A stretch of DNA of 64,000 bases from Gammaproteobacteria bacterium (GTDB lineage: Bacteria; Pseudomonadota; Gammaproteobacteria; JAJRRL01): positions 1 through 64,000 of the forward strand of contig JAJRRL010000006.1 in assembly GCA_024279495.1 (NCBI GenBank), written 5' to 3'. The stretch's first letter is position 1. Each line of letters opens with the position of its first letter. The position numbers and the translations under genes were made by a program. Below are positions 1 through 9,443 of the stretch, in pieces. The notes beneath the pieces are model-generated. The model did not search any database and was not told where the DNA came from. It was given only the letters and a program-made list of their open reading frames with translations.

Positions 1-137
1 ACCACAGCGTAGTCAAGCCGTTAGGTTGCGTAGCGTGGGTGACGAGGACGAGTCGCGGCACAGATAACGATCGCCTTCGCGAGTCGATTTGCGCTAGGAT
101 GGCGTTAATCTATCTCGAGCGGTGCGATACACTTGTC
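1..137 (+). repeat. GC-rich interspersed repeat, copy 1 (continues past left edge)
   Basis: This stretch matches the reverse complement of 58341-58531 over its whole length. Shared blocks include CCACA-CGTAGTCAAGCC, GCGTGG-TGACGAGGACGA, CGAGTCGATT-GCGCTAGGA and GGTGCGATACACTTGT, with a short indel near base 50. It is visibly richer in G and C and in CpG steps than the flanking genes. The match begins at base 1, so the element extends left of the window. Its right part supplies the last codons and the stop of the minus-strand gene ending at 105. Whether it is a non-coding RNA, a mobile element relic or a coding remnant cannot be told. Confidence 0.75.
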
Positions 138-2774
138 TTCTAAACCTGTTTTTCGCCAATCCTTATTTCGATTCGCCTGCCAGAAACGAGCACTTTCCCT
201 CTCAAAATTTTCATGCGGCAAGTTAGGGAAGTCCTTCTCTTTTTGCAACAACCATCTGGACTTAATTAAAATGGAAATCCAATTATACACAGCCTTAACA
301 TCGCTGTTTTTCACTCTTTCATCGTTGACGGTTGGTTTGGTCATCGCTGCTGTCATGGTTTCAGTTGTTTGACCCAATCTAGAAAAGTATTTTCCAAAAA
401 AAGGTAAGTCTAGTTGAGACTTTATTTTTAGAGCCATGGATGCCAAAAGCAACATATGCTCTTCATCTGCTAAAAGCCGCTTAACAAAACTCTTGCCTGA
501 ACGAGTCATCCCTTTTTGTCGACCCCTTCTTCGATGACAAAAAAGAACATCCATCACATCAAGCAATACATTAGCCCGAACATCATGAGTCTCTTCTTTC
601 TTCTTTATGGATTCAAGCAACCTTAAACCATACAAAACAACTCTGGTTTTCTCTTCTCGACTGGTATAAGAAAGCCCGCACCTAGCTGACAGTGATCGCC
701 TTAAGCGATACTGATCATTAACAATAGGGTATGCATAATTTTCAGGCGGATTTTGAGGAATCAGAGGGTAAGAAAATCTAGACTTATCTTTTGGAGCATT
801 TTCCTTTCCTTCTGATGCAGAAAACTCTTCTAACTCCATACCGACTGCAGGAGAATCAGGATCATTTTCATCTACCAAGAAATCTGAAGTTGGAAAGCGA
901 GCACGCTTTGCCACAGGCAGGGTCTCTCTTTTTGATTCAACCAAAAGAAGTGCCTCTTTCAGAAGAGGAATGTTCCAATGTTTTGATGCATAAAAGTAGA
1001 GCTTCACATCTGTCTCAGGATTCGTCTTTGGCTGTTTAACTTCTATCTGAGGGTGAGACTCAAAAAAACTCGCTAAATCCGAATGAATCACCTTATTTAA
1101 CTCTTTTCTTCTTCTTACTTGAGAGCGAGAATCCTCTCCTTGCTGTTGGTTTAATCGCTCTGCGATTGTTCTGTTTAAAGCGTGAATGGCAGCCTCCAGT
1201 TTTTTTACTACTGTCTTTCGATCTTTATCGTATTCAACACACAGGTATTTCAAATCATCTCCTATTTGGGATGATTCTTTAAAACGTGTTGCAAAATAAT
1301 CGTGAGAGTCTTCTGATGCAACAAATGAGAAAAACTGAAGTAATTCTTTATCTTCTGCCTGTAACTCTTTAGAAAGCAAAAGCCTCAATTTGCTTTGTTT
1401 AACAGGTCCAACCCAGTCAATAAGGTGTTTAAGAATGTATTCTTGGTATTGCATAGAAGCAATTAAATCTTTAACAGATTCATACGCAGGCAAATAGTCT
1501 GGAATGCTCTGAGCTTGTTGATAAAATCTCCTTAACTCAACCCCCAGCGGAAGAGCGACTTCTTGATCATTAATGGTCGACAGTATGTGTCTACTATCCC
1601 TGATCTTGAGTCTTCGAGGAGTACTTGCTCGGACAGATGCTTCTTCTACGCTCTCTGCTAATCTAAAGGCATCTCGCCAATATTTAAAGTAAGGTCGCTC
1701 AAATAATGTCTGCCATTTTTCCTTAATCACCGTCAAACAACTTTGCCACAGCTGGGCAAACACATAAATAAGAAGCTTTGCCGAATCATTATTAGCGGTC
1801 ATCGCTTGCCTAATTTGAAGCGCTAAACGATCAATAAGTAATTGAGTGACATCAATAGACAGCAAGTCTAACACTAGCTCTTTTGACTGTAAATCAGCCC
1901 GAACATTCGCCACGCTAGAAACAGGAGATATTTTTTCAACAAGTGGTATCAGGCCATCAAATAAATCACTCCTTTGGATACTTTCCCAAGCAGGATGCAA
2001 TCGCCTGACAAGCTCTTCGTTGGGTTCTGCTTTAGATCCCCCGTCAATATTTTCTAGCAACAAAGAACAAGAGAGATTATGCAAATTACCCCGACATTTC
2101 CCTTGAGCCAACCAAGAAAGACCCAAGAGAATCCCCTGCTCTCGTGATTGAGTCATGACTTTTTTCAACACATCATCTTGCTTTTGTTTTGACGCTTTGA
2201 GACCGGAGTGAGACCAAGAGCCCATCAGACTAATTGGCTTCCGACGCTACAACATAGGACACACTTTTTTTACAAATGCCTTAATCAACACATTCAAATC
2301 ATCGCTTTTTCGATTGGAGGAAGCGAGGGGAAGGGCTGGCGACCAAGACAGTGCTAATCTAATGCAATATTGTGTATAACACGTCAATAGCACCTTTAAG
2401 AAAATTCGAACTTGCTCATATTTTTTAGCAGATTTTTCCGAGAGCGGCCGTCTAAGTTCTTTTTCTTTAAGATAGTGCAAGCCTACTTTTGCATAACGAT
2501 CTCGTAAAAATAGCTTAGCTGCTATATCGCGTATATCACTTATGCTTTTAGGACGACCATCAGCATCTAAAAAACGAACTTCGCCTTTTTTGAAAGACGT
2601 TTCCTGAATTTTTAGTGAAGCAAAATCCTTTGATAAAGCATACAGAACGTCTCTGAGCGCTTTCTCTTGCTTAAACGACTCTGTGATTCCCTCAGGGGCT
2701 AGACTCTTATCCCCTAGCAAAAGGGTCACCTGTATGTGCGGCCGACTCAGCGCCTCTCTCGATGCTTTGCTCAT
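105..2774 (-). pseudogene. Large unknown protein, paralogue of the 908-aa neighbour, split by an in-frame TAG
   Basis: Two minus-strand frames, 2247-2774 and 105-2225, lie in the same reading frame and are separated only by a TAG at 2247-2249 followed by seven sense codons. Read through, they encode about 890 residues, close to the 908 of the paralogue at 3258-5984. Similarity crosses the stop: the segment after it (K-x-S-K-Q-K-Q ... G-L-S-W-L-A-Q) matches the paralogue's K-L-T-Q-K-K-K ... G-L-E-W-L-A-E. The C-terminal ~200 residues share ADVLLDV/ANVLLDV, YGLRL, T-x-SG and MLLLA blocks. Start ATG 2774 is chosen over an upstream TTG because AGGGAG precedes it. The final residues (C-I-A-P-L-E-I-D) come from the GC-rich repeat. 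Nonsense pseudogene is likeliest; translation as two polypeptides is possible, but ATG 2225 has no clear ribosome-binding site. Function unknown. Confidence 0.75.
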
Positions 2775-2898
2775 CTGATACTCCCTAAAACTCAAGCATC
2801 GTAAACGATACGCTAAGCAGAAGAAAAAGTCGCTCTGTCGGTTTTCAGCGTGCCTATTATTTTGAAGAGATGTCTATTGGTTTAGAAAGATCTTTAGC

Positions 2899-3232
2899 CC
2901 GAACCCCTACCCGCCTTCGCTGAGTATAAGCTTCGGCGGGGAACTATCCCCACTTTTGTCATCCCCAGGAACTTTCGTGACGTAGGGGACCCAGGCTTGA
3001 TGCGTTGTTGCAAAGTAACAACTAGCGATTTTTCAAAATTCAGCCCTAACATTACCGTGAACTCAACTCTGCAGATAGGTTTTAAAAATTATACAGATCC
3101 TTAGTTCATGCTTCGCACGAACTGGACCGAAGCTAGGCCCCCGACGTCATTACATTGCCTTCGGGTGACAGCATTTTCAAGGTGCAGGCAATCCAGGCCG
3201 ACAACTAGGGGGAAAAAGAAACCGTTTCGACT
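2899..3232 (+). repeat. Interspersed intergenic repeat, copy A
   Basis: This fills most of the 483-base gap between the two paralogous genes and holds no plausible gene. Recognisable parts in order are: CCCGCCTTCGCTG; GTCATCCCCAGGAACTTTCG; GGGACCCAGGCTTGAT; the hairpin GTTGTTGCAAAGTAACAAC at 3004-3022; ACTAGCGAT; CTGCAGA; ATGCTTCGCACGAACTGGA; GAAGCTAGGCCCCCGACGTCA; and a tail AGGGGGAAAAAGAAACCGTTTC. The same parts recur near 9.0, 14.0 and 26.7 kb. It may be a non-autonomous mobile element or a transcribed structured repeat. No transposase accompanies it. Confidence 0.8.
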
Positions 3233-3257
3233 CTAGATTGAGCAAAAATGGAGATTT

Positions 3258-5984
3258 TTATGCGTTAACGCTGCTCTGATAACAATTATCTAGCTCTGTA
3301 CGACGCCACGTATGCGCATGCCTACCAAAGAAGCTTCCTCGACGATCAACAGCTTGATTCCCTGTATCTTGCTCTTGCTTCTGCTCGTGCCTCACTTGCA
3401 CCAATAACGACAACCAACGGTAGGCCCGATGCACTTCACCGTGACTGGCACGACGATCCTCATCCTCTGGGACTGCATTAACAGTCTGTAAGCGCGTGTT
3501 CAAATCACGGCCTGAACGAGCAATTCTCGGCAAATGCCTTTCAGCAAATCCATCCAGATTGTCAATACTGCCTTTAATTTGATTAGATCGCTCAGCAAGT
3601 AAAAGCATAGTCTTCTCATCTCGCAACAAGTGACGCATAAAAGCCCTACCTGAACCAGTCGTAGCCTCTCCACGACCCCATGAGCCACTGTAACCCCAGG
3701 CTCGATGCGTAAACACCTCATCTAGAACATCAAGCAACACATCTGCTTTCATTTGTCTCGCTTCAGGAGTATTTAGCGGAATAGCTTGGAAAAGCCTTAA
3801 GCCATAAGCAATTTTTCGTCGTTTCGCATCTCGGTCAGTCAGGCAACTGATTCTGCTTAAGTTACGATCCATTACCTGCTCGTCGTCTATCACCGGATAC
3901 GAACGATTATCGCCTGCCTGAAGGGGATCTGACGATAGATCTTTTGCATAGGCTACAAGTGATTTCAACTCTTCCTCTTTTGCTGGCTTAGGTGATGCTG
4001 ATAAAGAGAGAGCCGGATTAATTCCATGTTGAGATCTTAATTCTCGCTCAACGTCTGTCAATCCTTGCTCAATTTTCCTTAAGACGTTATCAGACCAGCA
4101 ACCTGACTTCTCAAAAATAACTTTGGGATCTCCAGCCATTGCAATTCGAAAACTAGGGATTACGTTGAGACGCTCAGTTAAAGTGTTTAAGTACCTCGGT
4201 CTTTGTGCTTTCCTATATCGATGATCATGTATGCTCTCTTCCTCATTCAGCTTGCAAACAATCGCTTCATTAAGTTTAGTTATACGATCTTCTATCGCAG
4301 CTACTTTATCAAGCCTCGGCTGATCATACAGAGAAATTGCCTTATTCTGTTCAGACACTTGATCGATAGGGTCTTTTGATGCGCCGCCCTGCTTACTCTG
4401 AGCTGAAGAAGTCTCTTCTGGGGCTATCTCGCCTCCAGAGACTTGTTTAAATACTCGAGCTATAGGTGCAAAAGCCCCGTTATCTTTGCTTGCCTCCGGA
4501 GATAACAGAAAAGCAATCTGCCGCATCGCAGGTGATTTTTTCTCTTTCTCTGAATTAGGTTTTTTTATTTGCTTAGATCGCTGCATCATCCAATCTTGAA
4601 AATGTCCAATCATATGCTGCTGGTATTCCAAGGAGGCAAACACATGCCGAAACGCTGAGTGCGACTCGTCTTCTTGTGGTAAATCATGTGACGCTTTATA
4701 TACACCAAGCAATTCCTTATCGAAAGCGTCAAAGGAAAATGTTTTATTCGTCTGGTAACTGTCTAAACTAACTGTTGAGGAAAGCTTCTCGCCCTCAAGA
4801 AAATGAAAGGATTTTCCCCTCTTTCCCCTTCTGTTAAAAGCTTTTAGAGATCCTTTATGCCATCGCCTATAATAGCCTGTTCTTGTCAATTCCTTTAATT
4901 CTGATCTCAGCACACCCAAGCACAGACCCCAGGCTTTAAGGTAATCGAACACTTGAGGAGTATGGGCTTTTCTATCCAAATCAGAAGAGACAATACCCTG
5001 TAAGTCTTGGCATAACTGCTTAGCAAGCAGCTGCGCCACATGCATGTTTGCCAAAGACAAAGCCACCTGCTTCACCCGTGATCCCTTGGGGTTTCCCCAC
5101 ATTTGGTGATTGTACTTTCTTGTTTTTTGAACTGTTGCCGTCTTTGCAAAGAGATCCCGCATCTCTTCTGATGACTCCAATTTAGAAGCCTCAAAAATCA
5201 AAGACTCTAACAGCGCTTTGTTTTTTTCTAAGTCCGAAATCTGAGGCGCAACTCCATCTGCCCCTCTAAATAGTACCGGCTTATTTAAAAGCAATTGCCT
5301 AGCAAAATGACCCACGCACACACGCGCTTTATCAGACTCCGCCAACCACTCCAAACCATCTGACAGGCCTTTTTCCTTTATGAATCGGCGAACCGTAAAC
5401 AAAACCTTTACTTGTTCTTTTTTCTTCTGTGTGAGCTTTAATACTGCAGCCTCACCCAAAGATTTGGCCCGCTCTCCTCTAAGGCTAGACCCAAACTCTT
5501 TCTTACACTTTTCTATAAATACATCTACTTTTTGGCTGAAATCATCAAAAACACTCTCTAGGTTTTCTTCTACGTTCAAAGGGAAAGAAGAGGCCAGCTC
5601 CTCAAAAAATCTGATGTGAAAAATCAGCAACTCATCTAAAAGCGCAACAATACTGACATAGCCTTCATCAGAAATATTAACCGACCCGCGCTTAATCTTA
5701 CGTTCTTTTACGTTAAGGTACTTTCCTAGCTGTTGGACATAAGGATCCTTTGCATACACTTGTGCAGCAAATTTATATAAGGCCTCTGTAGCGTCCGGAT
5801 CAAGGAAGACTGGCACATGCCCTTTGGGTGCTTTTTGCCCCTCTGGCAGAAGAGGCTGAATTAGAGCTTTTCCAATGCCGTTAAATTTTCCTCTAAATTC
5901 CGTGCAGAGCTCTGTTGCGCAGAGACTTAAGCGCCAGTTTAATTTGTCTCGAATAGCTGCCATTTCTTTACCTGATCCAGGCAT
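3258..5984 (-). CDS. Large protein of unknown function (908 aa), intact member of a local paralogous pair
   Basis: I do not recognise the family. The start at 5984 is preceded by GGGAGAG at good spacing; the frame stays open to 6116 but without such a site. The protein is charged and mainly helical in appearance, with no signal peptide or membrane segment. A polar, Ser/Lys/Glu-rich low-complexity stretch lies around residues 465-545. The C-terminal ~220 residues form the part best conserved with the split paralogue at 105-2774: Y-P-V-I-D-D, YGLRL, ADVLLDVLDEVF, T-G-S-G-R-A-F and MLLLAE, then W-R-R-T-E near the end. Size, lack of known domains, tandem duplication and location beside repeats fit a lineage-specific protein, possibly a secreted effector. 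That role is only an inference. Confidence 0.8.
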   Translation of the reverse strand: MPGSGKEMAAIRDKLNWRLSLCATELCTEFRGKFNGIGKALIQPLLPEGQKAPKGHVPVFLDPDATEALYKFAAQVYAKDPYVQQLGKYLNVKERKIKRGSVNISDEGYVSIVALLDELLIFHIRFFEELASSFPLNVEENLESVFDDFSQKVDVFIEKCKKEFGSSLRGERAKSLGEAAVLKLTQKKKEQVKVLFTVRRFIKEKGLSDGLEWLAESDKARVCVGHFARQLLLNKPVLFRGADGVAPQISDLEKNKALLESLIFEASKLESSEEMRDLFAKTATVQKTRKYNHQMWGNPKGSRVKQVALSLANMHVAQLLAKQLCQDLQGIVSSDLDRKAHTPQVFDYLKAWGLCLGVLRSELKELTRTGYYRRWHKGSLKAFNRRGKRGKSFHFLEGEKLSSTVSLDSYQTNKTFSFDAFDKELLGVYKASHDLPQEDESHSAFRHVFASLEYQQHMIGHFQDWMMQRSKQIKKPNSEKEKKSPAMRQIAFLLSPEASKDNGAFAPIARVFKQVSGGEIAPEETSSAQSKQGGASKDPIDQVSEQNKAISLYDQPRLDKVAAIEDRITKLNEAIVCKLNEEESIHDHRYRKAQRPRYLNTLTERLNVIPSFRIAMAGDPKVIFEKSGCWSDNVLRKIEQGLTDVERELRSQHGINPALSLSASPKPAKEEELKSLVAYAKDLSSDPLQAGDNRSYPVIDDEQVMDRNLSRISCLTDRDAKRRKIAYGLRLFQAIPLNTPEARQMKADVLLDVLDEVFTHRAWGYSGSWGRGEATTGSGRAFMRHLLRDEKTMLLLAERSNQIKGSIDNLDGFAERHLPRIARSGRDLNTRLQTVNAVPEDEDRRASHGEVHRAYRWLSLLVQVRHEQKQEQDTGNQAVDRRGSFFGRHAHTWRRTELDNCYQSSVNA

Positions 5985-6160
5985 AATAACTCTCCCTTTT
6001 TTAAATTTATACGAGTTTCGCCCTATTCTGCAGCGAAAAGAGGTAAAAATCAACGCCGTAGTGTTATAAGTGGATCTCAAAGTGCCTCCTCTATTGCTGG
6101 GTGAAAAGTCGACCACTTAATGGTATGATCAGCCTCGCACAGGCCTCACAGGACCCCTCC

Positions 6161-7984
6161 ATGAAAAAATCACCTCTAGTCCTCTATTCAGGCTATTGCC
6201 TCCTCAGCCTTTGGTGCCTGCTTTTGCTCGCTAGCTGCCGATTATTTTCGATTCAGCCGCTATCGCTGAACGCTACCGAAACACTCTTCTTTGCCGTGAA
6301 CTATTTAGGCCATTTCTTCCTAATCAGCCTAATAGCAACACTGCTTAACGCCTTACTACTCAGCATTCCAGGCATTCGTCGCTACCGCCTCACTGTTAGC
6401 ACCGTGATTATCGCCATTGCCTTTTGCTTAGCCCTTGCTGTCTCTGTGGTTTATTCTGTGTGGCGAATGGGCATCAACAATAATCTGCTGCAATTTGCTT
6501 TCGCCCCCGACGCAGGTCAAGTCATTGAGGTCAGTAAAGGCTTTATTGCTTCGTTAATCGCCATGCTCGCGATTGTGCTTGGTATTGCCTTTGGAGCAGC
6601 AAAGCTCTCTCATTATGTCTCCAAAAAAGAATCTCACACTGTCATGAAAACTTGCCTAATCGCTGGCCTTCTTTTCTTTTTTGCAGCACAAACATGGACA
6701 TTTGTGGATTTGCGATCAGGCAAAGCCAACAACTTAGTACTCACTCAAAAACTACCGCAATACCATGCTCTCTCATTAGCTAGCACAATCAACCGCTGGC
6801 TACCGCAAACACGTGCCGAGTCATTGTCTAATACCGTGCATGCTCTCTTACAATCCGAACACCCCATCACCATGCCTCCTTTAGTGGGCCACATTCCCAA
6901 ACACCTCCCTAATATTCTACTCATTGTGGTCGATACACTTCGAGCTGACATGCTAAGCCCAAAAATCATGCCTCATGCCTTTGCTTTTTCACATCACGCC
7001 GATCGCTTTCTCAAGCACTTTAGTGGCGGCAATTGCACTCAACCTGGTGTTTTTTCTCTTTTCTACAGCATCCCTTCTACTTATTGGGATAGCGCCATTC
7101 AAACACCTAAAGCGCCTCCTCTGATTGCTCGCCTGCAAAAGCTGCATTATCAGATTGACCTGCTTTCTAGTGCTCCTTTAGTTGTCCCCAACTTTCAGAA
7201 AACTCTGTTTTCTACCGTCAAAGCGCCCAAACCAACCCCCGGTGAAGACGCCATAGCGCGCGATGAGTTCGTCACCCAAAAAACCATCTCCATTTTAAAA
7301 CGAAAAGACAAGCAGCAAAAACACTTTACCTTTGTGTTTTTAGATTCTGTGCACAGTTACAATAGCCTCTCACAGCTCTCAACTCCTTTTGGGCCTCAAG
7401 ATGCTTTAAACTATTTAACCCTCACTGATCACACAAATCGAGCACCTATTGTTAACCGCTATAAAAATGCCGTTCACTTTGACGACTCACTCATTGGGAA
7501 AATGATTCAAACCTTAAAAAACACAGGCGAATTAAAAAACACAATCGTCATCATCACCGCCGATCACGGGCAAAGCTTTAATGATCTCAAGCAAAATTAT
7601 TGGGAGCATGCGAGCAATTTTGCACGCTACGAACTGCAAGTTCCGCTTTTAATTCACTGGCCAAAAGAAACACCTCGCATCATCAACTATCGAACCTCTC
7701 ATTTCGATTTAGCGCCAACCCTTTGGGAAAAAGCATTAGGCATTAGCGACGACCCTCATCCGTGGAGCGTGGGCCACAATCTTTATGATCACCGCTCACC
7801 ACGTTGGATCGTCACTCAAAATTACACCGATACTGGCGTGGTAAGCCCTAAAAAAATCGTTACCTTTTACACAACAGGCAATGATTATATCACCAATACC
7901 CACCTTAAACGTCTGCATCAGGCCATACCACAATCTGCCATCACCACCTTAATGAATCAATGCACGCGCTTTTTTGCGCCGTAA
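6161..7984 (+). CDS. yejM: YejM/PbgA-like inner-membrane protein with sulfatase-fold domain
   Basis: The protein (607 aa) has an N-terminal region of about five hydrophobic segments (residues ~1-180) followed by a periplasmic alkaline-phosphatase/sulfatase-fold domain opening with N-I-L-L-I-V-V-D-T-L-R-A-D near residue 260. A-D-H-G-Q appears later (residues ~466-470). This is the layout of YejM (PbgA, LapC), which in enterobacteria controls LPS synthesis through LapB and LpxC turnover. The position of the sulfatase nucleophile is Thr (D-T-L-R-A-D), as in YejM rather than in active Cys/Ser sulfatases. ATG 6161 matches the usual N terminus; ATG 6125 and 6101 in the same frame are alternatives and none has a strong ribosome-binding site. 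The next gene follows 9 bases later. Confidence 0.8.
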   Translation: MKKSPLVLYSGYCLLSLWCLLLLASCRLFSIQPLSLNATETLFFAVNYLGHFFLISLIATLLNALLLSIPGIRRYRLTVSTVIIAIAFCLALAVSVVYSVWRMGINNNLLQFAFAPDAGQVIEVSKGFIASLIAMLAIVLGIAFGAAKLSHYVSKKESHTVMKTCLIAGLLFFFAAQTWTFVDLRSGKANNLVLTQKLPQYHALSLASTINRWLPQTRAESLSNTVHALLQSEHPITMPPLVGHIPKHLPNILLIVVDTLRADMLSPKIMPHAFAFSHHADRFLKHFSGGNCTQPGVFSLFYSIPSTYWDSAIQTPKAPPLIARLQKLHYQIDLLSSAPLVVPNFQKTLFSTVKAPKPTPGEDAIARDEFVTQKTISILKRKDKQQKHFTFVFLDSVHSYNSLSQLSTPFGPQDALNYLTLTDHTNRAPIVNRYKNAVHFDDSLIGKMIQTLKNTGELKNTIVIITADHGQSFNDLKQNYWEHASNFARYELQVPLLIHWPKETPRIINYRTSHFDLAPTLWEKALGISDDPHPWSVGHNLYDHRSPRWIVTQNYTDTGVVSPKKIVTFYTTGNDYITNTHLKRLHQAIPQSAITTLMNQCTRFFAP

Positions 7985-7993
7985 GGAGAAGGC

Positions 7994-8890
7994 ATGCCAA
8001 ATACCATTAATGCGCCGCTGATTGTTGCTATCACCTCGAGTGCTTTATTCGATCTTCGTGAAAGCCATCGTGTGTTTGAAGAAGAAGGTACCACCGCTTA
8101 CGGCAAATACCAGCGCGAACATGAAAACGAACCCCTAACTCCTGGTAGCGCCTTTTATTTTGCTAAGAAACTGCTATCCATTCAGCCAGAACAGCCCATT
8201 GCAGAAGTTATTTTACTCTCACGAAACAGCTCCGATACAGGATTACGTGTGTTCAATAGCATTGATCATTACAAACTTCCTATTAGTCGAGCTGCGTTTA
8301 CCAGCGGAGAAAACCCCTACCGCTATGCTCAGGCTTTTGGCGCGCATTTGTTTTTATCCACCAACCCTGACGATGTGCGCATGGCTTTATCTAGCAACTG
8401 CGCAGCTGCCACCATTTTGCCTGGAAATGCTGATTCTGCCAAAACAGACTCTCACTCTCAACTTCGCATTGCCTTCGATGGCGATGCGGTTTTATTTGAT
8501 GACTCCTCTGAAAAAATCTATCAAAGCGGCGGCTTAGATGCCTTTAATGATAACGAAAAAAAATCCGCTCACTCACCCATGGGCGGCGGCCCCTTCAAGG
8601 GCTTTTTAGCTGCTCTGCACGAACTACAGCAACGCTACCCCGCCGATGCCTGCCCTTTTCGAACAGCCTTGGTGACAGCCAGGCAAGCTCCCGCCCACGA
8701 GCGCGTGATTCGAACCCTACGCGAATGGAATATCCGCATTGATGAATCACTTTTCTTAGGCGGCTTAAGCAAAACCGAATTCCTAGAAGCCTTTCAAGCC
8801 GATATCTTCTTCGACGACCAAATGGTGCATTGTGAGCCGGCATCTAAAACCATCCCAACCGGCCATGTCCCACCACCTACTTGTGCATAA
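7994..8890 (+). CDS. Cytosolic 5'-nucleotidase family protein
   Basis: This 298-aa protein resembles the bacterial relatives of cytosolic 5'-nucleotidase 1 (Pfam 5-nucleotidase family), which dephosphorylate nucleoside monophosphates. Family features seen are the opening L-I-V-A-I-T-S-S-A-L-F-D-L, E-V-I-L-L-S-R-N-S-S-D-T-G-L-R-V-F, the haloacid-dehalogenase-like R-I-A-F-D-G-D-A-V-L-F with acidic pair, the glycine run M-G-G-G-P-F-K-G-F and a final D-I-F-F-D-D-Q. The length is typical. A strong AAGGAGAAGG ribosome-binding site sits before the ATG. It probably shares a transcript with the yejM-like gene. The repeat block starts just after the stop. Confidence 0.85.
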   Translation: MPNTINAPLIVAITSSALFDLRESHRVFEEEGTTAYGKYQREHENEPLTPGSAFYFAKKLLSIQPEQPIAEVILLSRNSSDTGLRVFNSIDHYKLPISRAAFTSGENPYRYAQAFGAHLFLSTNPDDVRMALSSNCAAATILPGNADSAKTDSHSQLRIAFDGDAVLFDDSSEKIYQSGGLDAFNDNEKKSAHSPMGGGPFKGFLAALHELQQRYPADACPFRTALVTARQAPAHERVIRTLREWNIRIDESLFLGGLSKTEFLEAFQADIFFDDQMVHCEPASKTIPTGHVPPPTCA

Positions 8891-8917
8891 AAAGAGAAAT
8901 CCCCAAGCACTTGCTTG

Positions 8918-9338
8918 CACCGTTGAAAAACGGTGTCATCCGAAGGCAACAAAGTGACGTCGAGGACCCAGGCTTGATCCGTTGTTACAGCGTAACAACT
9001 AGCGATCTTTCAAGATTAAGCCCTAAAATAAAATAGCCCCAGCCACTTGTCATCCCCAGAAATGAAATGACGTCGGGGACCCAGGCTTGATCCGTTGTTA
9101 CAGCGTAACAACTAGCGATCTTTCAAGGTTAAGCCCTAACCTTATTGTGAGTTCAACCCTGCAGATTGCTTTGAAGAATTTAGATCTATAAGGATCCTTA
9201 GTCCATGCTTCGCACGAACTGGATCGAAGCTAGGCCCCCTACGTCACGAAAGTTCCTGGGGGTGACACATAGGAGGTCACGAAAGTTTCTGGGGGTGACA
9301 CATAGGAGGTCACGAAAGTCCCTGGGGGTGACAACAAA
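8918..9338 (+). repeat. Interspersed intergenic repeat, copy B (internally duplicated)
   Basis: This fills the 553-base gap between the 5'-nucleotidase and miaB. The block GACCCAGGCTTGATCC - GTTGTTACAGCGTAACAAC - TAGCGATCTTTCAAG - TTAAGCCCTAA occurs twice, with hairpins at 8981-8999 and 9094-9112. The second copy continues through CTGCAGA, ATGCTTCGCACGAACTGGA and GAAGCTAGGCCCCCTACGTCA, in the same orientation as copy A. It ends in three tandem 33-base units (annotated separately). No gene is visible; bases 9339-9443 hold only the miaB leader. Confidence 0.85.
9243..9331 (+). repeat. Tandem 33-bp repeat, 2.7 units
   Basis: Units start at 9243, 9276 and 9309. Each reads GTCACGAAAGT-C-TGGGGGTGACA, followed in the first two by CATAGGAG; substitutions are confined to the middle. 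The unit is the terminal GTCACGAAAGTTCCTGGGG motif of the interspersed repeat family, so this is local expansion of the element's end. GTCAC and GTGAC at the unit ends are inverted, so each unit can fold into a small hairpin. Confidence 0.9.
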
Positions 9339-9443
9339 AAATGGTGGACTTTGACCCTAGCCAACACTCATCAAAATTAGTACAATCGTGCACGAAATGC
9401 TTCATTAACCCGAACTCGGGTTTCATTACTTAGGTGAACCTTT

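Noticed and set aside
8160-8537. 125-codon plus-strand frame overlapping the 5'-nucleotidase
   Set aside because: It is a shifted frame within a gene whose product is recognisable; it has no ribosome-binding site or known motif.
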